A DNA stretch of 64,000 bases from Bradyrhizobium sediminis (lineage in GTDB: Bacteria > Pseudomonadota > Alphaproteobacteria > Rhizobiales > Xanthobacteraceae): positions 2,230,001 to 2,294,000 of the forward strand of contig NZ_CP076135.1 of NCBI RefSeq assembly GCF_018736105.1, written 5' to 3'. A program made the position numbers and the translations under genes. This document shows, in pieces, positions 61,642 through 64,000 of the stretch. Numbering within the stretch: the stretch's first letter is position 1; each line of letters opens with the position of its first letter. The notes under the pieces are model-generated. The model did no database searches. It saw nothing but the letters and a program-made list of their open reading frames with translations, and was not told where the DNA came from.

Positions 61642-63219
61642 ATGCGCAATTTCATGGCTGTCGGCCGATCGGTAGCCGTCGCGGAACGCGGGATGGCGGC
61701 CACGTCGCATCCGCAGGCGACGCTCGCCGCAGTCGAGATCCTGAAGGCGGGCGGCAATGCCGTCGATGCCGCGATCGCCGCGGTTGCCGTCCAGGGCGTG
61801 GTCGAACCGCAGATGACCGGGATCGGCGGCGATTGCTTCGCGCTGTATTCGCCGAAGGCGGGCGCTCCGATCGCATTGAACGGCTCGGGCCGCACGCCGG
61901 CAAAAACCGATGCCGGCAAATATGCCGATGCCGCCGGGCGGGATATTCCTCCGACGTCTCCGGAAGCGGTGACGGTGCCCGGCGCCATCGATGCCTGGTG
62001 CAGGCTGATCGCCGATCACGGCAGCAAGCCGCTCGACGAGATTTTCCGCCCCGCGATTGCAGCTGCCGAGCAGGGGTTCTGCATCACGCCGCGCGTCGCC
62101 GCCGACTGGGAACATTTTCGCTCGCGCATCGAAAGCAATGCAGACGCGGCGGCCCAGTATCTTCCCGGCGGCCGGCTACCCGTCGTTGGCGATATCAGGT
62201 CGCAACCGGCGCTCGGGCGCACGCTCCGCCAGATCGCGCGCGACGGAAGCAAGGCGTTCTACGGCGGCGCCGTTGCGGATGAAATCATCGGCATCCTGCG
62301 CGGAATGGGCGGTGCCCATAGCGCCGAGGATTTTGCCGCGCACGAATCGGACTACGTGAATCCGATCTCCGCGACCTATTGCGATTGCGAGATCGCGGAG
62401 TGCCCGCCGAACGGGCAGGGGCTGGCGGCGCTGATGATCATGCGGACGCTGGCGGGCTTCGATGTGAAGAGCATGTCCGAAGCGGACAGGATTCATCTGC
62501 TCGCGGAGGCCACCAAGGCCGCCTATCGGGCCCGCGACGCGTTCTTCTGCGATCCCGCGGTCAATCCTGTCGACGCTGCCTGGTTCCTGTCGGACCGCTA
62601 CATCGACGCGATCCGCGCCAGGATCGACATGAGGCGCGCTTCCGCCGCCGAGGCGTGGGACGATATCGAACACCGCGACACGGTCTATGTGACCGTGGTC
62701 GACCGCGACCTCAACGCGATCTCGCTGATCAACTCGCTATTCTACCCGTTCGGCAGCGGCATCTATGCGCCGAAGTCCGGCGTGCTCCTGCACAACAGGG
62801 GCTGGAGCTTCCGCGCCAGACCAGGACATCCGAACTCGCTCGGACCGCGCAAGCGGCCGATGCACACCATCATTCCCGGCATGATGATGCAGAACGGCCG
62901 GGCCGTGATGCCATTCGGCGTCATGGGAGGGCACTATCAGGCTGCGGGACATGCGAACCTGATCTCCAACATCCTCGACCTCGGCCTCGACATCCAGTCG
63001 GCAGCCGAAGCGCCGCGCACTTTCGCCTTCGACGGCATCCTGTCACTGGAGACGACGGTATCCCCTGACATCAAGGACGATCTGGCTGCGCGCGGGCATG
63101 ACGTCCGCTGGTCCGGGGAGCCGATCGGCGGATGCCAGGCGATCCGCATCGATCATGAACGAGGCATCCTGCTCGGCGCCTCCGATCACCGCAAGGATGG
63201 GCTGGCGCTCGGCTTTTGA
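61642..63219 (+). CDS. Gamma-glutamyltransferase-like Ntn hydrolase
   Basis: The 525-residue proenzyme has M-A-A-T-S-H-P near the start, [11 protein letters not shown], the T-G-I-G-G-D-C-F segment, T-V-P-G-A-I-D-A-W and, at the processing site, [11 protein letters not shown] where the Thr becomes the nucleophile. [11 protein letters not shown] marks the small subunit. No signal peptide is visible, unlike periplasmic GGT, so it may be a cytoplasmic amidohydrolase or acylase of this family rather than a glutathione enzyme. Confidence 0.85.
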   Translation: MRNFMAVGRSVAVAERGMAATSHPQATLAAVEILKAGGNAVDAAIAAVAVQGVVEPQMTGIGGDCFALYSPKAGAPIALNGSGRTPAKTDAGKYADAAGRDIPPTSPEAVTVPGAIDAWCRLIADHGSKPLDEIFRPAIAAAEQGFCITPRVAADWEHFRSRIESNADAAAQYLPGGRLPVVGDIRSQPALGRTLRQIARDGSKAFYGGAVADEIIGILRGMGGAHSAEDFAAHESDYVNPISATYCDCEIAECPPNGQGLAALMIMRTLAGFDVKSMSEADRIHLLAEATKAAYRARDAFFCDPAVNPVDAAWFLSDRYIDAIRARIDMRRASAAEAWDDIEHRDTVYVTVVDRDLNAISLINSLFYPFGSGIYAPKSGVLLHNRGWSFRARPGHPNSLGPRKRPMHTIIPGMMMQNGRAVMPFGVMGGHYQAAGHANLISNILDLGLDIQSAAEAPRTFAFDGILSLETTVSPDIKDDLAARGHDVRWSGEPIGGCQAIRIDHERGILLGASDHRKDGLALGF

Positions 63220-63220
63220 A

Positions 63221-64000
63221 TCACTTCACCGCCGAAAGCCCGGCGTCGATTCCAGCGGCGATCCTTGCGACGTCGGCCGGTCCGAGAATCAGCGGCGGCG
63301 ACAGAATGATGTTGTTGCCGGAAACCCGGATCATCACGCCGGCGTCGTAGGTGCGGTCCGCGATCGCCGCCGTCGTCTTCTTGTCCGCGGCCTTCTTGCC
63401 GTCGCGATCGGAAACCAGTTCGATCGCGGCCATCAATCCCTGGCACCTGACATCGCCGACGATCTCATGCTTCGACTTGAGTTGCTCAAGCGCGCTTGCG
63501 AGTTCCTTGCCGCGCGCGGTGGCGTTCTCGTCGAGCTTGAGCCGCCTGGTCTCGGCTAACGCCGCAATGCCGGCGGCGCATCCGACGGGGTGGCCCGAAT
63601 AGGTATAGCCGTGACCGATCGATCCGAACGTCGATTGATCGCTCTCGAATGCCTCGGCAATCCTGTCGTTGATCAGCGTGGCGCCGAGCGGGAAATATCC
63701 TGACGTGATCGCCTTGGCGATGGTCATCATGTCCGGCTGCACGCCCCAGAGCCTCGCGCCAGACCAAGCGCCGGTGCGGCCGAATCCCGTGACCACCTCG
63801 TCGGAGATCATCAGGATGCCATGGCGGTCACAGATCTCGCGTGCGAGCTTCATGAAATTGACGGGAGGCACTATCACGCCGCCTGCACCGAGCACCGGCT
63901 CCATGATGAACGCCGCGATCGTATCCGCGCTCTGGAACGCGATCTCGTCCTCCATCGCCGCCGCGCACAGTTGCGCCAGCCGCGCGGGATCGCTCTCGTT
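63221..64000 (-). CDS. Class III PLP-dependent aminotransferase (N-terminus outside window)
   Basis: The frame runs from the right window edge to the stop at 63221; an ATG at 63955 is internal. Seen are A-F-I-M-E-P-V-L-G-A-G-G-V-I-V-P-P, L-M-I-S-D-E-V-V-T-G-F-G-R-T-G with the PLP-ring Asp, and T-I-A-K-A-I-T-S-G-Y-F-P-L-G-A with the PLP Lys. It resembles omega-amino-acid:pyruvate transaminases. It converges on the GGT-like gene with one base between the stops. Confidence 0.92.
   Translation of the reverse strand, partial: NESDPARLAQLCAAAMEDEIAFQSADTIAAFIMEPVLGAGGVIVPPVNFMKLAREICDRHGILMISDEVVTGFGRTGAWSGARLWGVQPDMMTIAKAITSGYFPLGATLINDRIAEAFESDQSTFGSIGHGYTYSGHPVGCAAGIAALAETRRLKLDENATARGKELASALEQLKSKHEIVGDVRCQGLMAAIELVSDRDGKKAADKKTTAAIADRTYDAGVMIRVSGNNIILSPPLILGPADVARIAAGIDAGLSAVK

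Overview
The window looks like a piece of chromosome from a Bradyrhizobium/Rhodopseudomonas-type alphaproteobacterium. The pointers are high GC, alphaproteobacterial versions of housekeeping genes (dusA, moaA, rpiA, class II DAHP synthase, cimA, cysS, psd-pssA), TRAP and tripartite tricarboxylate transporters, DUF2865 and DUF2059 proteins, mosaic intergenic palindromes of the kind seen in that group, and FixK/FNR-type and CtrA-type operator sequences. No rRNA, tRNA, CRISPR array or intact insertion sequence was seen.

Positions 1 to about 18,800 form an accessory, stress/low-oxygen-type region. It holds a BON-domain protein, a ribosome-hibernation/cold-shock fusion, nicotinamidase (pncA) divergent from a PHP-type DNA polymerase X (polX), ChaB, nicotinate phosphoribosyltransferase (pncB), two universal stress proteins, a THUMP-domain protein, cofactor-independent phosphoglycerate mutase (gpmI), an AT-richer polytopic membrane protein, an archaeal-type topoisomerase VI operon (B then A), a conserved hypothetical, and a DUF2267-CapA operon. 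Six perfect TTGA-N6-TCAA boxes plus two one-base variants lie between these genes, most of them 45-57 nt before a start codon. That regular spacing argues for one FixK/FNR-type regulon. Remnants of a CBS-domain gene, an rtcB gene, a usp gene and a transposase show that the region is eroding.

From about 19,100 to the end the sequence is GC-rich, tightly packed core genome: dusA; an aspartic protease/DUF1289 pair; a DivJ/PleC-like histidine kinase behind a CtrA box; an NAD-binding dehydrogenase; a VOC protein; mrp; two TRAP substrate-binding genes facing two dctQ-dctM permease operons; moaA; a lipoprotein behind a second CtrA box; gph; rpiA; a DUF2059 protein; gor; a tctCBA operon with an L-aspartate-dehydrogenase-like gene; an SGNH protein; a PilZ protein; DAHP synthase; dgkA; nadE; two secreted proteins; the cysS-small membrane peptide-GNAT-cimA chain; a VOC protein and a LOG protein; an Atm1-type ABC exporter; psd-pssA; and a terminal group of an RraA-like protein, a LuxR-type regulator, a gamma-glutamyltransferase-like enzyme and a class III aminotransferase cut by the window end.

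Three observations stand out. The first is the dense set of FixK/FNR-like boxes, one of which sits directly before a bacterial topoisomerase VI operon. The second is an ancient tandem duplication of a TRAP permease operon that carried its leader and the last codons of moaA with it. The third is the pair of perfect CtrA sites before a cell-cycle-type kinase and a lipoprotein. All functions are inferred from sequence; no database search was possible.
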